From Photobacterium salinisoli (GTDB lineage Bacteria; Pseudomonadota; Gammaproteobacteria; Enterobacterales; Vibrionaceae), in assembly GCF_003614885.1 (NCBI RefSeq), contig NZ_QZMS01000013.1, positions 124,001 to 188,000 on the forward strand: a stretch of DNA of 64,000 nt, in the 5' to 3' direction. Shown here in pieces: positions 45,804-56,568 of the stretch; positions within the stretch are counted from its first letter, which is position 1, and the number at the start of each line of letters is the position of its first letter. A program made the position numbers and the translations under genes. Below the pieces are notes generated by a model. That model was not told where the DNA came from, did not search any database, and worked only from the letters and a program-made list of their open reading frames with translations.

Positions 45804-48521
45804 TCAGCTGATTCGGCCATGGCATTGTTTATATTTCTTGCCAGAACCACAAGGGCACGGCTCGTTGCGGCCAACCTTACGCTCACCGGTTGAGAAATCT
45901 TCTCCGCCCTGGCTGGTTTCGGCCACTGCACTGGTTGCTTCCTGATGGTTGAATTGCTGGCGACGAGCCATTTCTTCCGCCATACGCTGGCGTTCAGCTT
46001 CAACGCGTTCTACGTCATCCTGCTGCTGCACCCGTACCTTGCTCAGGATAGCCACTACATCGTTTTTCAGGTTCTCAAGCATGCCTTGGAACAGTTCAAA
46101 CGACTCGCGCTTATATTCCTGTTTCGGGTTTTTCTGAGCGTAACCGCGCAGATGAATACCCTGACGCAGATGATCCATCGCCGCCAGATGCTCTTTCCAG
46201 AGAGTATCCAGGTTCTGCAGCATCACAGTTTTCTCGAAGTTGCGCAGCACCGGGGCACCAACAGCTTCTTCTTTGCTGTTATACACACTGACAGCTTCGG
46301 CAACAATGCGCTCGCGTAATGCTTCCTCATACAGCTTATCATCGCTGTCCAGCCACTGCTGAATGGGCAAATCAAGATCGAAGTCCGCTTTCAGGCGCTC
46401 TTGCAGACCTGGGATATCCCACATTTCATCCAGAGACTGTGGCGGAATATAAGTATCAATCACGCTGTTAAGCACATCTTCGCGATTATGCGAAATCATT
46501 TCGCTGATATCATCGGCGTGCATCAGTTCATCACGCAGCTCATACACCACTTTACGCTGGTCATTCGCCACATCATCGAATTCCAGCAATTGCTTACGAA
46601 TATCGAAGTTACGGCCTTCAACTTTACGCTGTGCATTTTCAATCGCTTTCGTCACCCATGGGTGCTCAATAGCTTCACCTTCTTCCATGCCCAGCTTTTT
46701 CATCATGGCAGATACGCGATCTGAGGCGAAAATACGCATCAGGCCATCTTCCATAGACAGGTAGAAACGTGAAGAACCGGCATCACCCTGACGACCCGCA
46801 CGGCCACGCAACTGGTTGTCGATCCGACGCGACTCATGGCGTTCTGTGCCTATGATATGCAGACCACCCGAGTTCAGCACCGCAGCGTGCCGCTCTTTCC
46901 ATGCCGCTTTCACGGCTGCGATTTGCTCTTCAGTCGGCTCTTTCAGGGCTTCGACCTCGCTCTGCCAGCTGCCGCCCAATACGATATCTGTACCACGACC
47001 AGCCATATTAGTCGCAATCGTCACCGAACCGGGTTTACCTGCCTGAGCCACGATATCTGCTTCTTTTTCGTGGAATTTGGCATTCAGAACCTGATGCGCA
47101 ATACCGGCTTTTTTGAGCTGGCTGGAAAGCAGCTCAGACTTTTCAATCGAGACCGTACCCACCAGAACCGGCTGACCATTGGCCACACGGGCATGAATAT
47201 CTTCGGTGATAGCGGCAAATTTTTCTCTTTCGGTCATGTAAACCAAATCACCCATATCATCACGGATCATAGGTTTATTGGTAGGCACGACCACAGTTTC
47301 CAGGCCATAAATACTCTGGAATTCAAAGGCTTCGGTATCGGCCGTTCCCGTCATACCCGACAGTTTTTCATACAGGCGGAAATAGTTCTGGAAGGTAATA
47401 GAGGCCAGCGTCTGGTTTTCATTCTGGATTTTAACGCCTTCTTTGGCTTCAACTGCCTGATGCAAACCCTCAGACCAGCGGCGGCCAGGCATGGTACGGC
47501 CCGTGTGTTCGTCAACAATGATGACCTCGTTATCTTTAACGATATAGTCAACATCACGCTCAAACAGCACATGCGCACGCAATGCAGCATTCACATGGTG
47601 CAGCAGAGAAATGTTAGCCGGTGAATACAAAGTGTCGTCTTCTTGCATCAACTCACGCTGTTTGAGTAATTCTTCGACAAACTCCTGGCCATTTTCAGTC
47701 AGGTGAACCTGCTTCGATTTCTCATCAACCGTGTAATGGCCTTCCCCGCGATATTCTTCACTGTCTTCCTTGTCTTCTTTAACAAGCTCCGGGATCAGGG
47801 TATTGATCTGGGTATAGAGCTCAGAGCTGTCTTCAGCAGGGCCGGAAATAATCAGAGGGGTACGGGCTTCATCGATGAGGATGGAATCCACTTCATCCAC
47901 AACCGCAAAAAAGCGTTCACGCTGCACACGATCTTCCGGTCGGAAAGCCATGTTGTCACGCAGGTAATCAAAACCAAACTCGTTGTTGGTGCCATACAGA
48001 ATGTCGCACGCATAGGCTTCTTTTTTCACCTGTGGTGGCATTTGGGACAGGTTCACGCCCACAGTCATTCCAAGGAACTCAAACAGTGCCCGGTTGGTTT
48101 CTGCGTCACGGCTGGCCAGGTAGTCATTGACCGTCACGATGTGAACGCCTTTGCCTGTCAGCGCATTGAGGTAGGCTGGCAAGGTGGCTGTCAGTGTTTT
48201 ACCTTCACCGGTACGCATTTCTGCAATCTGGCAGTCATTGAGCACCATGCCGCCAATAAGCTGCACGTCAAAATGACGCATGCCGAACACACGCTTAGAG
48301 GCTTCGCGTACGGTTGCGAATGCTTCAGGCAGTAACTGGTCCAGCGATTCTCCCTGCTCCAGACGCTGACGGAACTCTGCCGTCTTGGCCTTCAGTTCTT
48401 CATCCTGCAGGCTTTCAAATTGTGGTTCTAGCTTGTTGATCTCATCAACAATTTTACGCAAACGTCGAATGGTACGGTCGTTGCGGCTGCCGATAACTTT
48501 AGTCAGTAGTTTTGATAACAT
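45804..48521 (-). CDS. secA: Preprotein translocase ATPase SecA
   Basis: The 905-residue motor pushes unfolded preproteins through SecYEG. It has MRTGEGKT (Walker A, about 102-109), [15 protein letters not shown] (Walker B), the second nucleotide fold with [10 protein letters not shown] and the [11 protein letters not shown] arginine finger motif, and a C-terminal zinc tail [14 protein letters not shown] for SecB and ribosome binding. Start at 48521 has a poor Shine-Dalgarno, and a short open frame ends two bases upstream. Divergent from dciA. Confidence 0.98.
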   Translation of the reverse strand: MLSKLLTKVIGSRNDRTIRRLRKIVDEINKLEPQFESLQDEELKAKTAEFRQRLEQGESLDQLLPEAFATVREASKRVFGMRHFDVQLIGGMVLNDCQIAEMRTGEGKTLTATLPAYLNALTGKGVHIVTVNDYLASRDAETNRALFEFLGMTVGVNLSQMPPQVKKEAYACDILYGTNNEFGFDYLRDNMAFRPEDRVQRERFFAVVDEVDSILIDEARTPLIISGPAEDSSELYTQINTLIPELVKEDKEDSEEYRGEGHYTVDEKSKQVHLTENGQEFVEELLKQRELMQEDDTLYSPANISLLHHVNAALRAHVLFERDVDYIVKDNEVIIVDEHTGRTMPGRRWSEGLHQAVEAKEGVKIQNENQTLASITFQNYFRLYEKLSGMTGTADTEAFEFQSIYGLETVVVPTNKPMIRDDMGDLVYMTEREKFAAITEDIHARVANGQPVLVGTVSIEKSELLSSQLKKAGIAHQVLNAKFHEKEADIVAQAGKPGSVTIATNMAGRGTDIVLGGSWQSEVEALKEPTEEQIAAVKAAWKERHAAVLNSGGLHIIGTERHESRRIDNQLRGRAGRQGDAGSSRFYLSMEDGLMRIFASDRVSAMMKKLGMEEGEAIEHPWVTKAIENAQRKVEGRNFDIRKQLLEFDDVANDQRKVVYELRDELMHADDISEMISHNREDVLNSVIDTYIPPQSLDEMWDIPGLQERLKADFDLDLPIQQWLDSDDKLYEEALRERIVAEAVSVYNSKEEAVGAPVLRNFEKTVMLQNLDTLWKEHLAAMDHLRQGIHLRGYAQKNPKQEYKRESFELFQGMLENLKNDVVAILSKVRVQQQDDVERVEAERQRMAEEMARRQQFNHQEATSAVAETSQGGEDFSTGERKVGRNEPCPCGSGKKYKQCHGRIS

Positions 48522-48523
48522 GG

Positions 48524-48613
48524 CTATGCCGTTTTACTCTTTGTGATGTCAGATCCCAGCACAAGCGCAGGCTGAGTACTCAATAAATTGCAATCAAAAC
48601 GAAGCCCTTCCAT
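48524..48613 (-). CDS. Possible 29-residue leader peptide upstream of secA
   Basis: An ATG frame of 29 codons (product begins [13 protein letters not shown], ends TKSKTA) stops with TAG two bases before the secA ATG. GGGAAG and GGAG lie upstream of its ATG, though neither at ideal distance. secA itself has a weak Shine-Dalgarno, so translation through this frame could feed secA. There is no signal peptide or arrest motif like that of SecM. It may equally be chance. Confidence 0.25.
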   Translation of the reverse strand: MEGLRFDCNLLSTQPALVLGSDITKSKTA

Positions 48614-48678
48614 GCTCCGTTCTTCCCAATACTATTCGCTAACTTCAAGCTGGGTTGAAAACAAATGTCTGTGATGGA

Positions 48679-48728
48679 GATATTGTGTTTCCCTTGCTAA
48701 ATTTCAAGGGCAATCAAGGCACAATATC
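48679..48728. repeat. Nested inverted repeat in the secA-dciA interval
   Basis: Outer arms GATATTGTG (48679-48687) and CACAATATC (48720-48728) enclose inner arms CCCTTG (48691-48696) and CAAGGG (48705-48710). Both pairs are perfect. It could form a long stem in either leader. Confidence 0.55.
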
Positions 48729-48923
48729 ACGCTTTACGAATTGGAACCATGCACCCCAACGCCAGAAAAAGCGCAGGCTGCTTCCTTAATTTGTTATGAT
48801 AAAAAATATTCTCTGGTCCGCCTATCATTAAGGCGATAACTTAGCGACCAGATAGTAAAACTTAGATCTCACTCCGTTCGGTGCGTTCTTACATTCATCA
48901 CATTCATTTTTTACGGCGACAAA

Positions 48924-49382
48924 ATGAGAGATCACCGCCCACAAACAACGGCCAGCCTGCTGGATGATGAAACGGCATTGGGCAATATCCAGCAAAGAGC
49001 CATGGCACTACACAAGCTCAATATGCAGGTGCAGCAACATCTCAATTGCGCGCAACTCTGCCGTGTCAGCAACTACCGGCAAGGCATTTTAGTCATTGAA
49101 GTCGCATCAGCTGCTTGGTCAATGCGGCTGAATTATGAGCGGAACCAGCTGATGCAAAGGCTCCGTGAACATATGCTGCCTCAGCTTCAGGATATCAGGG
49201 TCAGTGTCAATCCGGCTCTGGCGGCAACGACAGTGAAAACCAACAGCACCTCTGTGCTCAAACGTAAGCCTATCTCACAAAAAGCAGCGCAGTCTTTGCT
49301 GGAAACGGCTGAGGATGCACCAGCCAAAATCAAAGCCCGTCTGGAGCGACTGGCCGCTCTTGCACAACAAAACAATAAGTAA
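48924..49382 (+). CDS. dciA: DciA, ancestral replicative helicase loader (DUF721)
   Basis: The 152-residue basic protein has the DUF721 core (residues about 20-100): QVQQHLNCAQLCRVSNYRQGILVIEVASAAWSMRLNYERNQLM in pattern, with the conserved W and LxVxxxSxAWxxxL, and a disordered basic C-terminal tail. DciA loads DnaB in most bacteria; E. coli has instead the phage-derived DnaC and carries secM at this place. Position divergent from secA is as in Vibrio. Start ATG has a weak Shine-Dalgarno. Confidence 0.88.
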   Translation: MRDHRPQTTASLLDDETALGNIQQRAMALHKLNMQVQQHLNCAQLCRVSNYRQGILVIEVASAAWSMRLNYERNQLMQRLREHMLPQLQDIRVSVNPALAATTVKTNSTSVLKRKPISQKAAQSLLETAEDAPAKIKARLERLAALAQQNNK

Positions 49383-49396
49383 CCTGCACGACAGGC

Positions 49397-49432
49397 GAAA
49401 AAAAACGCCAGACAGGGTCTGACGTTTTTTCT
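49397..49432. terminator. Bidirectional terminator between dciA and lpxC
   Basis: AAAACGCCAGAC and GTCTGACGTTTT pair with one mismatch, flanked by an A-run and a T-run, between converging genes. Confidence 0.85.
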
Positions 49433-49446
49433 TTAACTGCTTAGCT

Positions 49447-50364
49447 TCACGCCAGTACCATGCCTGGTTGGGCAAAGGTTACCGGCACTTCTGCTTCGTC
49501 CTGGAATGTCGACCATTCAAAGGCTTCCTGATCAGCCAGTACTGCACGTAGCAGCTTGTTGTTCAGGGCATGACCGGACTTATAAGCCACCATTTCACCA
49601 ATAATGTTGTGGCCACACATATACAGATCGCCGATAGCGTCGAGTACTTTGTGCGTCACCAACTCATTGTCAAAACGCAGACCTTCATCGTTCAGAATGC
49701 GATAATCATCAAGCACGATAGCATTATCAAAGCTACCACCCAGACACAGGTTCTGAGATTGCAGGTATTCAATATCACGCATGAAGCCGAAAGTACGGGC
49801 ACGGCTGATATCTTTTACAAACGACTGACTGGAGAAATCCAGTACCAGACGCTGCTGCTCAGAATCAATCGCCGGGTGATTAAATTCAATCGCGAAATCC
49901 AGACGGAAACCGTTATACGGTCGCAGTTCCGCCCATTTATCGCCATCTTCAACGCGAACAGTTTTTTTCAAACGCAGAAAGCGCTTAGGCGCATTCAGCG
50001 TTTCGATGCCGGCAGATTGCAACAGATAAATAAAGGGGCTGGCGCTACCGTCCATAATAGGAATTTCCGGTGCATCCACTTCCACAATAACGTTATCAAT
50101 ACCCATACCCGCAAGGGCAGCATTCAGGTGCTCGACAGTTGAGATGCGTACGCCCTGATCATTCACCAGTGCGGTGCACAACATAGTATCTCGCACAGAA
50201 TCTGCATTAGCCGGGAAATCCACCGGCGGATTTAGATCCGTACGACGATAGATTACACCAGTATTTGCGGCTGCAGGCCGCAGAATAAGCGTCACTTTAC
50301 GTCCGGAATGCAAACCCACTCCAATCGTTTTAACGATGCTTTTTAGTGTACGTTGTCTGATCAT
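49447..50364 (-). CDS. lpxC: UDP-3-O-acyl-N-acetylglucosamine deacetylase
   Basis: The 305-residue zinc enzyme commits UDP-acyl-GlcNAc to lipid A. The zinc site is visible: E78-H79 (STVEHL) with the later [18 protein letters not shown] pattern supplying His and Asp and the catalytic His. Length equals E. coli LpxC. The C-terminus ([13 protein letters not shown]) ends like the FtsH degradation tail of the E. coli enzyme (LAxxxxxAVLA), so turnover by FtsH is plausible. Last gene of the dcw cluster, after ftsZ. Confidence 0.98.
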   Translation of the reverse strand: MIRQRTLKSIVKTIGVGLHSGRKVTLILRPAAANTGVIYRRTDLNPPVDFPANADSVRDTMLCTALVNDQGVRISTVEHLNAALAGMGIDNVIVEVDAPEIPIMDGSASPFIYLLQSAGIETLNAPKRFLRLKKTVRVEDGDKWAELRPYNGFRLDFAIEFNHPAIDSEQQRLVLDFSSQSFVKDISRARTFGFMRDIEYLQSQNLCLGGSFDNAIVLDDYRILNDEGLRFDNELVTHKVLDAIGDLYMCGHNIIGEMVAYKSGHALNNKLLRAVLADQEAFEWSTFQDEAEVPVTFAQPGMVLA

Positions 50365-50479
50365 CTGCTTACTCGTCTCAACTGACTGATGACAATTTAT
50401 CGGCCACCAATCTGCAAACTTGAGGGCGGCCAGACGCTCATATTACCATCAAACGTGACCTAACCCAAATTTTTTAAAC

Positions 50480-51664
50480 TTAGTCTGCCTGCTTGCGCAA
50501 AAATGCTGGGATATCCAGATAGTCATGATCGGCTTGCTGCTTAGGCTTGGCAGCCGTAGCGGCAGATCCTGACTGAACACCTTTCTCAGCAACAGCAGGT
50601 TGTGCTGGTGTTTTAGCTGCGATCGGCTCTTCCTTTTCCTGAATCACAGGCTTTTCCTGTGCTGCAGGCTTGGCTGAGCTCGTCACCAGAGTGATATCCG
50701 GACGAGATTCTTTACCAATACCGGTTGCCACAACAGTCACACGCAGCTCGTCAGTCATATCCGGATCCAGAGACGTACCGATAACAACGGTTGCGTTATC
50801 AGAAGCAAAGGCCTTCACTGTATTACCGACAGTTTCAAACTCGTCCAGACGCATATCCAGGCCGGCAGTAATGTTCACCAGAACACCACGAGCACCCGCC
50901 AGGTCAATGTCTTCCAGCAACGGGCTGGAAATCGCCATTTCTGCTGCTTCCTCTGCACGGTCTTCGCCCGTCGCCACGCCGCTACCCATCATGGCATGAC
51001 CCATTTCGGACATCACAGTACGTACGTCTGCAAAGTCGACATTGATCATACCCGGGCGGGTAATCAGTTCAGCAATACCCTGAACAGCGTTTTTCAGTAC
51101 GTCGTTCGCTTTTGCAAAAGCGTCTAACAACGTAATGCCACGCCCCAGCACTTTCAGCAGCTTCTCGTTTGGAATCGTAATTAACGAATCTACGTGTTTG
51201 GACAGTTCTTCAATGCCCTGTTCCGCAAACGCCAAACGTTTTTTGCCCTCAAAGCTGAATGGCTTAGTGACAACAGCAACCGTTAGAATACCCAGTTCTT
51301 TCGCTACTTCAGCAATGATAGGCGCCGCACCTGTACCTGTGCCGCCCCCCATGCCCGCAGCGATGAAGACCATATCAGAACCTTCTAATGCTTCCCTGAT
51401 CGCTTCACGATCTTCCAGGGCTGAATCACGACCAACCTGAGGGTTAGCGCCTGCGCCCAAACCTTTGGTGATATCACCACCAATCTGGATCACTGTGCCG
51501 ACGTTACTCTTCCGCAAAGCCTGCGCATCAGTGTTAACACTGATAAAGTGTACGCCTTCGATCGATTCACGAACCATGTGATCGACAGCGTTACCACCAC
51601 CACCGCCAACGCCAATGACCTTAATTACCGCTTCATCAGACAATTCCATCATCGGTTCAAACAT
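50480..51664 (-). CDS. ftsZ: Cell division protein FtsZ
   Basis: The 394-residue tubulin homologue has the GTP-binding [10 protein letters not shown], the tubulin signature GGGTGTG (106-112) and NxDFADVRT. A variable linker of about 60 residues rich in K, A, E and P leads to the C-terminal peptide [14 protein letters not shown], which binds FtsA, ZipA and ZapD. It forms the Z-ring. Follows ftsA by 33 bases. Confidence 0.99.
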   Translation of the reverse strand: MFEPMMELSDEAVIKVIGVGGGGGNAVDHMVRESIEGVHFISVNTDAQALRKSNVGTVIQIGGDITKGLGAGANPQVGRDSALEDREAIREALEGSDMVFIAAGMGGGTGTGAAPIIAEVAKELGILTVAVVTKPFSFEGKKRLAFAEQGIEELSKHVDSLITIPNEKLLKVLGRGITLLDAFAKANDVLKNAVQGIAELITRPGMINVDFADVRTVMSEMGHAMMGSGVATGEDRAEEAAEMAISSPLLEDIDLAGARGVLVNITAGLDMRLDEFETVGNTVKAFASDNATVVIGTSLDPDMTDELRVTVVATGIGKESRPDITLVTSSAKPAAQEKPVIQEKEEPIAAKTPAQPAVAEKGVQSGSAATAAKPKQQADHDYLDIPAFLRKQAD

Positions 51665-51697
51665 GTGTTCTCTCCGTTCTTCCTGTTCGCATCAGGT

Positions 51698-52954
51698 TTA
51701 AAATTCTTTTCTTAGCCAACCACTAATTTTAGTGAACAGACCGGCAACGGACCGTTTCGGTTCAAGTTCACCATCTTCAAATGTCTGACTGTCCTTTCCG
51801 TAATGCAGTAAGCCTACTGCTGTCGCGTAATGCGGGGCCTGGACATAGTCCGTTAGACCACTCAATGCCAGCGGTCGGCCCAAACGTACCTGATTACGGA
51901 ATACCCGCTCGGCACATTCGACCAGCCCTTCCATCTGTGAGGCTCCACCGGTTAACACTATCCCAGCGGCCAGCTGGTGTTTAACACCCGTATTACGCAG
52001 TTGTTCTTGTATTTCCACCAACTTTTGATTTACCAGACCCAGCAACTCGCTGTATCTAGGTTCAATGACTTCAGCTAATGTCTGGCTTTGCAGGCTGCGC
52101 GATGGCCGACCTCCCACACTCGGTACGTCGACTTTGGCATCTTTACTGACCAGCTCGCTCAGTGCACAGCCATACTTCACTTTGATCTCCTCAGCATCAC
52201 CTGGCGGTGTGCCAAAGGCATAAGCGATATCGCTGGTGACCACATTGCCTGCGTAAGGAATCACTTCCGCATGCCGCAATGCACCACCAGTCCAGACAGC
52301 CATGTCCATGGTGCCGCCACCAATGTCTATCACGCACACACCCAGTTCACGCTCATCTGCCGTCAGTACAGCATAACTGGCAGCCAGCCCGGAGAAGATC
52401 AGTTGATCTACTTTCAGGCCGCAACGCTCTACGGCTTTCACTATGTTACGTGCCATATCATTATGGCAGGTGATCATATGAACGCTGGCCTCCATCCGGA
52501 CGCCTGACAACCCCACAGGGTTCTTGATACCTTCCTGGTAGTCAATGGCGAACTCTTGCGGAATCACATGCAAAGTGCGATGTTCATCGCTGATTTTCAC
52601 CGATTTGGCAGTATGAATGACGTTATCTACGTCATCCTGAGTCACTTCTTTATCAGAAATTGGCACCATGCCTTTTTCAGTCTGACAACGAATATGTTTA
52701 CCAGACAGCGACAGATAAACAGAGGCAATTTGGCAGTCGGCCATTAATTCTGCCTGGTCAACCGCCCTTTGCACAGATTTGACGACAGATTCCAGATCAT
52801 TGACGCCGCCTTTGTCCATGCCTTTAGACGGGCTGCTGCCCACACCAATGACATTCACCTGGCCGTCCGGTAATGCTTCGCCGACCAAAGCGCATACTTT
52901 GGAAGTACCGATATCAAGGCCAACGATGAGTTTTTTATCTGTAGCCTTCGTCAT
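51698..52954 (-). CDS. ftsA: Cell division protein FtsA
   Basis: The 418-residue actin-fold protein links FtsZ to the membrane. It has the phosphate loops LIVGLDIGTSKV and VIDIGGGTMD, the 1C domain with SPSKGMDKGG, and a C-terminal amphipathic helix (LFTKISGWLRKEF) for membrane binding. Follows ftsQ by 26 bases and precedes ftsZ. Confidence 0.98.
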   Translation of the reverse strand: MTKATDKKLIVGLDIGTSKVCALVGEALPDGQVNVIGVGSSPSKGMDKGGVNDLESVVKSVQRAVDQAELMADCQIASVYLSLSGKHIRCQTEKGMVPISDKEVTQDDVDNVIHTAKSVKISDEHRTLHVIPQEFAIDYQEGIKNPVGLSGVRMEASVHMITCHNDMARNIVKAVERCGLKVDQLIFSGLAASYAVLTADERELGVCVIDIGGGTMDMAVWTGGALRHAEVIPYAGNVVTSDIAYAFGTPPGDAEEIKVKYGCALSELVSKDAKVDVPSVGGRPSRSLQSQTLAEVIEPRYSELLGLVNQKLVEIQEQLRNTGVKHQLAAGIVLTGGASQMEGLVECAERVFRNQVRLGRPLALSGLTDYVQAPHYATAVGLLHYGKDSQTFEDGELEPKRSVAGLFTKISGWLRKEF

Positions 52955-52980
52955 TAGCGCACGCTCTTTTCCTGAACCAC

Positions 52981-53733
52981 TTATTCATTATTCTGTTGCC
53001 ATCCAACAGCAACACCTGTGTCGTAGCGGAGGTCAACATAATCAATCGCTTTACCCTGCTGCTCCAGCTCCGGGTATAACCACAAAAACCGCTTGATACG
53101 CTCAATTCTGGCTTCCCGACCCAACTCCAGCCGAATTCCATTGCTGAGCCAGATTCGCCATGACCGCCGCTCATTCAACGACAGCCTAACAATTTCTAAA
53201 CCGCCGCGCTGCAACTCGGGTTGCATTTGACGCCACGTTTTGAGCATTTCCTCACTGCTGCCATCCGGCCCTTCCAGCGTTACCATAGACTCGCCTGATA
53301 CATCGGAAGACGGGGCCTGAAACACCTGCCCCTGCATGTTAACCAGATACTTGTCATTCCAGACGGCAGCGGGTTGATGCTCAACCAAATACACTTTTAC
53401 GGTATCAGGCCATTGCTTTCGTACCGATGCCTGGGCAACCCAGGGTAAAGACTCCAGGGCATGCTGGAGCTCATCCACATCCTGAAGCATAAAACTGCCC
53501 AGTGAGCCCATTTCAAGAATGCCCTCTCTGACCTGATCTGTGGTCAGATGATGCAGCTCACCCTGAATAATCAATTGGGACAACGGCAATCGGTTTGCAT
53601 CTGTCATCCAGTGCACTACCGCAACAAACAACCAAGCCATGGCGGTTATGACCAGCACCAGAAAGCTGAATCCCCGCCACTGGGACAAAGCACCGCCAAT
53701 CAAATTACTCTGTTTTAAGGCTGTTTCTGTCAT
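52981..53733 (-). CDS. ftsQ: Cell division protein FtsQ
   Basis: The 250-residue bitopic protein has a short cytoplasmic N-terminus, one membrane helix (about 26-43, FLVLVITAMAWLFVAVVHW), a POTRA domain beginning LIIQGELHHLTTDQVREGIL and the beta domain that binds FtsB (WIRLELGREA-type and FLWLYP segments). Start ATG at 53733 has a weak Shine-Dalgarno. Upstream is a 299-base gap where E. coli has ddlB. Confidence 0.95.
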   Translation of the reverse strand: MTETALKQSNLIGGALSQWRGFSFLVLVITAMAWLFVAVVHWMTDANRLPLSQLIIQGELHHLTTDQVREGILEMGSLGSFMLQDVDELQHALESLPWVAQASVRKQWPDTVKVYLVEHQPAAVWNDKYLVNMQGQVFQAPSSDVSGESMVTLEGPDGSSEEMLKTWRQMQPELQRGGLEIVRLSLNERRSWRIWLSNGIRLELGREARIERIKRFLWLYPELEQQGKAIDYVDLRYDTGVAVGWQQNNE

Positions 53734-54032
53734 GGTTTAACACTTTATTTCCTGAATCATGTCAGTCTGCCGTTATTTTATGAGCCAGACAAGCCAAGCT
53801 ATGACTTACCGACCACAAAATTTCACCAGAATCAGGATATAACAACAAAGCTGGCCGATTATACCGACCAACTCGATGCTCTCCAACCATTGTTCGCAAT
53901 TTCCTGTGCTTAGACATCAAAGTGCATGCAAAAGCAGGATTATTCTGACTTTCTCTTCAAGCTTAGCGAAGAAGTGCAAGAAAGTGACACAAAATAATCC
54001 AGATTTTAGCCTTTACATGCCATAACGGCACA
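53734..54032. other. Gap between murC and ftsQ, ddlB absent
   Basis: No open frame with family resemblance is present. A possible imperfect stem (TCTTC/GAAGA inside ACTTTC/GAAAGT) lies near 53950-53990. The stretch probably carries a promoter for ftsQAZ, but I cannot name a reliable -35/-10 pair. Confidence 0.6.
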
Positions 54033-55490
54033 TTATTTCTTCATTTCATTCACGTTGAGCGCCATCGCGGCCAACTGACGGGCAATTTTACCAACGTCAC
54101 CAGCACCTTGCGTCAGAACAAGGTCATTCTCTTGAATAACATTGGCTAACGCTCCCGGTAATGCCGCTGTGTTGGGCACAAAGATCGGATCGAGCTTACC
54201 TCGTCCGCGAATGGTACGACAAAGAGAGCGGCCGTCAGCCCCGGGGATCGCGACCTCACCTGCGCTGTACACATCCAGCATCAGCAACACATCCACCTGT
54301 TCCAGCACATTGGCAAAATCATCGTACAGGTCGCGGGTGCGGGTATAACGGTGGGGCTGGAATACCATCACCAGACGTTTACCCGGCCAGCCCGCACGAG
54401 CGGCTTTAATGGTGACATCCACTTCGCTCGGGTGATGGCCATAGTCATCCACCAGCATCACATTGCCGTTTCCGCTGTCAAATTCACCCAGGTGATCAAA
54501 CCGGCGGCCGGTGCCTTCAAATTCAACCAGCGCGCGCAGGATAGCGTCATCCTCTACGCCTTCTTCCGTCGCCACAGCAACAGCTGCAGCGGCGTTAAGG
54601 GCATTGTGCTGACCCGGAATATTGAGTGTGACCGTCAGTTCAGGCTTGCCTTTGCGCAGAATCGAAAAGTGTCCTTGCTGACCCTGCTGACGATAATTCA
54701 CCAACCGAACATCGGCATCTTCAGCAAAACCGTAGGTAATAACCTGGCGGCCCACACGTGGCAGCAATTCCCGTACCACAGGATCATCAATACACATCAC
54801 GGCCAGCCCGTAAAACGGCAGGTTATGCAGGAAATCAATAAAGGTTTGCTTCAGGTTTTCAAAGTTACCACCATAGGTTTCCATATGGTCTGCTTCGATG
54901 TTAGTGACCACACACACCATGGGCTGCAGGTGGATAAAAGAAGCATCACTCTCATCGGCTTCGGCAATCAGATAGCGGCTGGAGCCCAGACGTGCATTGG
55001 TACCGGCGCTCTTCACCAGGCCGCCATTGACAAACGTCGGATCCAGTCCGGCTTCGGAGTAAATCTGAGTAGTCAGTGCAGTTGTGGTTGTCTTGCCGTG
55101 CGTGCCGGCGATCGCAATACCATGGCGATAGCGCATCAGCTCAGCCAGCATTTCCGCACGGCGGACCACGGGAATACGCAATTCACGGGCTGCTTTCAGC
55201 TCAGGGTTTTCCGCCGATATCGCGGTTGAGGCCACCACCACGCTGGCCCCTTCCACATTGGTGCTCGCGTGCCCAAAAAACAGCTCAGCACCACGTTCAG
55301 CAAGACGCTCAGTCACTGAGTTTGGGGTAATGTCCGAGCCACTGATGCGGTAGCCTTCATTCAGTAAGACTTCGGCGATGCCACTCATTCCGGCGCCGCC
55401 GATACCAACAAAGTGAATACGCTCAACGCGGCGCATCTCTGGCACCATGGTTCTGATTTTGGCTATTTGCTGGTTATCCAGTTTACTCAT
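54033..55490 (-). CDS. murC: UDP-N-acetylmuramate--L-alanine ligase
   Basis: The 485-residue Mur ligase adds L-Ala to UDP-MurNAc. It has the N-terminal Rossmann [18 protein letters not shown], the ATP loop GTHGKTTTT (about 121-129), the central EADESDASF and the C-terminal [10 protein letters not shown] motif. A GTG one codon upstream (55493) is an alternative start. Follows murG by 16 bases. Confidence 0.98.
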   Translation of the reverse strand: MSKLDNQQIAKIRTMVPEMRRVERIHFVGIGGAGMSGIAEVLLNEGYRISGSDITPNSVTERLAERGAELFFGHASTNVEGASVVVASTAISAENPELKAARELRIPVVRRAEMLAELMRYRHGIAIAGTHGKTTTTALTTQIYSEAGLDPTFVNGGLVKSAGTNARLGSSRYLIAEADESDASFIHLQPMVCVVTNIEADHMETYGGNFENLKQTFIDFLHNLPFYGLAVMCIDDPVVRELLPRVGRQVITYGFAEDADVRLVNYRQQGQQGHFSILRKGKPELTVTLNIPGQHNALNAAAAVAVATEEGVEDDAILRALVEFEGTGRRFDHLGEFDSGNGNVMLVDDYGHHPSEVDVTIKAARAGWPGKRLVMVFQPHRYTRTRDLYDDFANVLEQVDVLLMLDVYSAGEVAIPGADGRSLCRTIRGRGKLDPIFVPNTAALPGALANVIQENDLVLTQGAGDVGKIARQLAAMALNVNEMKK

Positions 55491-55506
55491 CACTCTGTTC
55501 TCTTCT

Positions 55507-56568
55507 TTACTTAGCCTGCGCCTTAATCACATCTGCCACCCGGGCATCCGCATCAAGAATCGCAGCCTGTCTCGCCGCCTCGGCCATGCTCAGCAAAGCC
55601 GGGCGATCTAAGGTTGTAATTAGCTGCGCCAGACGATCAGCGGTCAGATCCGGCTGTTCTATCATGTGTGCGCCGCCGCACTCCACCAGATGGTCCGCAT
55701 TCAAAGCCTGCTGGCGGTCTTTATGCATAAAAGGCACGAATATCGCGCCGACGCCAGCCGCCGACAACTCCGACACGGTCAGCGCCCCAGACCGGCACAC
55801 CACCAGATCAGCCCAGTCATAAGCTGCCGCCACATCATCAATAAATTCAGTGACTTGATATTTCTGCACGCCACACTGGCTGTATGTCTGCTCAGTACTG
55901 GCCTGATTTCCCTTACCGGCCTGATGCCAGATCTCGACATCCCTGCCTATCTGTGCGGCAGCGGCCGGCACAGTCTGGTTCAGTATCCGTGCTCCCTGGC
56001 TGCCACCCATTACCAGGATCCGCACCGGCCCTTCTCGCTCAGCCAACCGTTGCGCTGGCGCCGCCAGTTCAGTCACATCACGGCGAACCGGATTGCCAAC
56101 CACAGGTTTGCCCGGAAAGGCGCCCGGAAAAGCTTGCAGCACACTGGCCGCAATACGCGATAACCAGCGGTTTGTCAGGCCAGCTACCGCGTTTTGCTCG
56201 TGCAGGATCACAGGAATACCGCTGATCCAGGCAGCCACGCCACCCGGACCACTGACATAACCGCCCATACCAAGCACCGCATCCGGTTGCCAGGCCTGGA
56301 TATAGCGACGGGCCTGTAATATCGCGCCCACAATCTGAAAAGGCGCCGCCAGCAGTTTTTTTATCCCCTGGCCGCGTAACCCTTTCACTTTAATAAAATC
56401 AATTTCAATCCCATGCTTGGGCACCAGGTCGGCTTCCATACGGTCTGCCGTCCCCAGCCAGCGAATTTCCCAGCCTTGCTGCTGCAACTGACGGGCCACG
56501 GCTAATGCCGGAAATACATGGCCGCCCGTGCCGCCGGCCATCACCAGCAAACGCTTATTTTTCTTCAT
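55507..56568 (-). CDS. murG: N-acetylglucosaminyltransferase MurG
   Basis: The enzyme makes lipid II from lipid I and UDP-GlcNAc at the inner face of the membrane. It has the [11 protein letters not shown] loop, the second glycine loop [18 protein letters not shown] and the donor-site region [13 protein letters not shown]. Starts at 56568 ([13 protein letters not shown], 353 residues) fit relatives; ATGs at 56574 and 56580 are also possible. All overlap the end of ftsW, so translation is coupled. Confidence 0.96.
   Translation of the reverse strand: MKKNKRLLVMAGGTGGHVFPALAVARQLQQQGWEIRWLGTADRMEADLVPKHGIEIDFIKVKGLRGQGIKKLLAAPFQIVGAILQARRYIQAWQPDAVLGMGGYVSGPGGVAAWISGIPVILHEQNAVAGLTNRWLSRIAASVLQAFPGAFPGKPVVGNPVRRDVTELAAPAQRLAEREGPVRILVMGGSQGARILNQTVPAAAAQIGRDVEIWHQAGKGNQASTEQTYSQCGVQKYQVTEFIDDVAAAYDWADLVVCRSGALTVSELSAAGVGAIFVPFMHKDRQQALNADHLVECGGAHMIEQPDLTADRLAQLITTLDRPALLSMAEAARQAAILDADARVADVIKAQAK

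Larger units (their letters stand above)
48522..48923. other. Divergent regulatory interval between secA and dciA
   Basis: These 402 bases hold the secA leader with its short frame, a nested inverted repeat at 48679-48728, and nearer dciA another nested repeat (CTGGTC with GACCAG around an inner CGCCT/AGGCG, about 48814-48857). No secM-like gene is present on the secA strand. I see no confident promoter pair. Confidence 0.55.

Noticed and set aside
48522..48923. A secM-type arrest gene upstream of secA
   Set aside because: No signal peptide or FxxxxWIxxxxGIRAGP-like arrest sequence is found on the secA strand.
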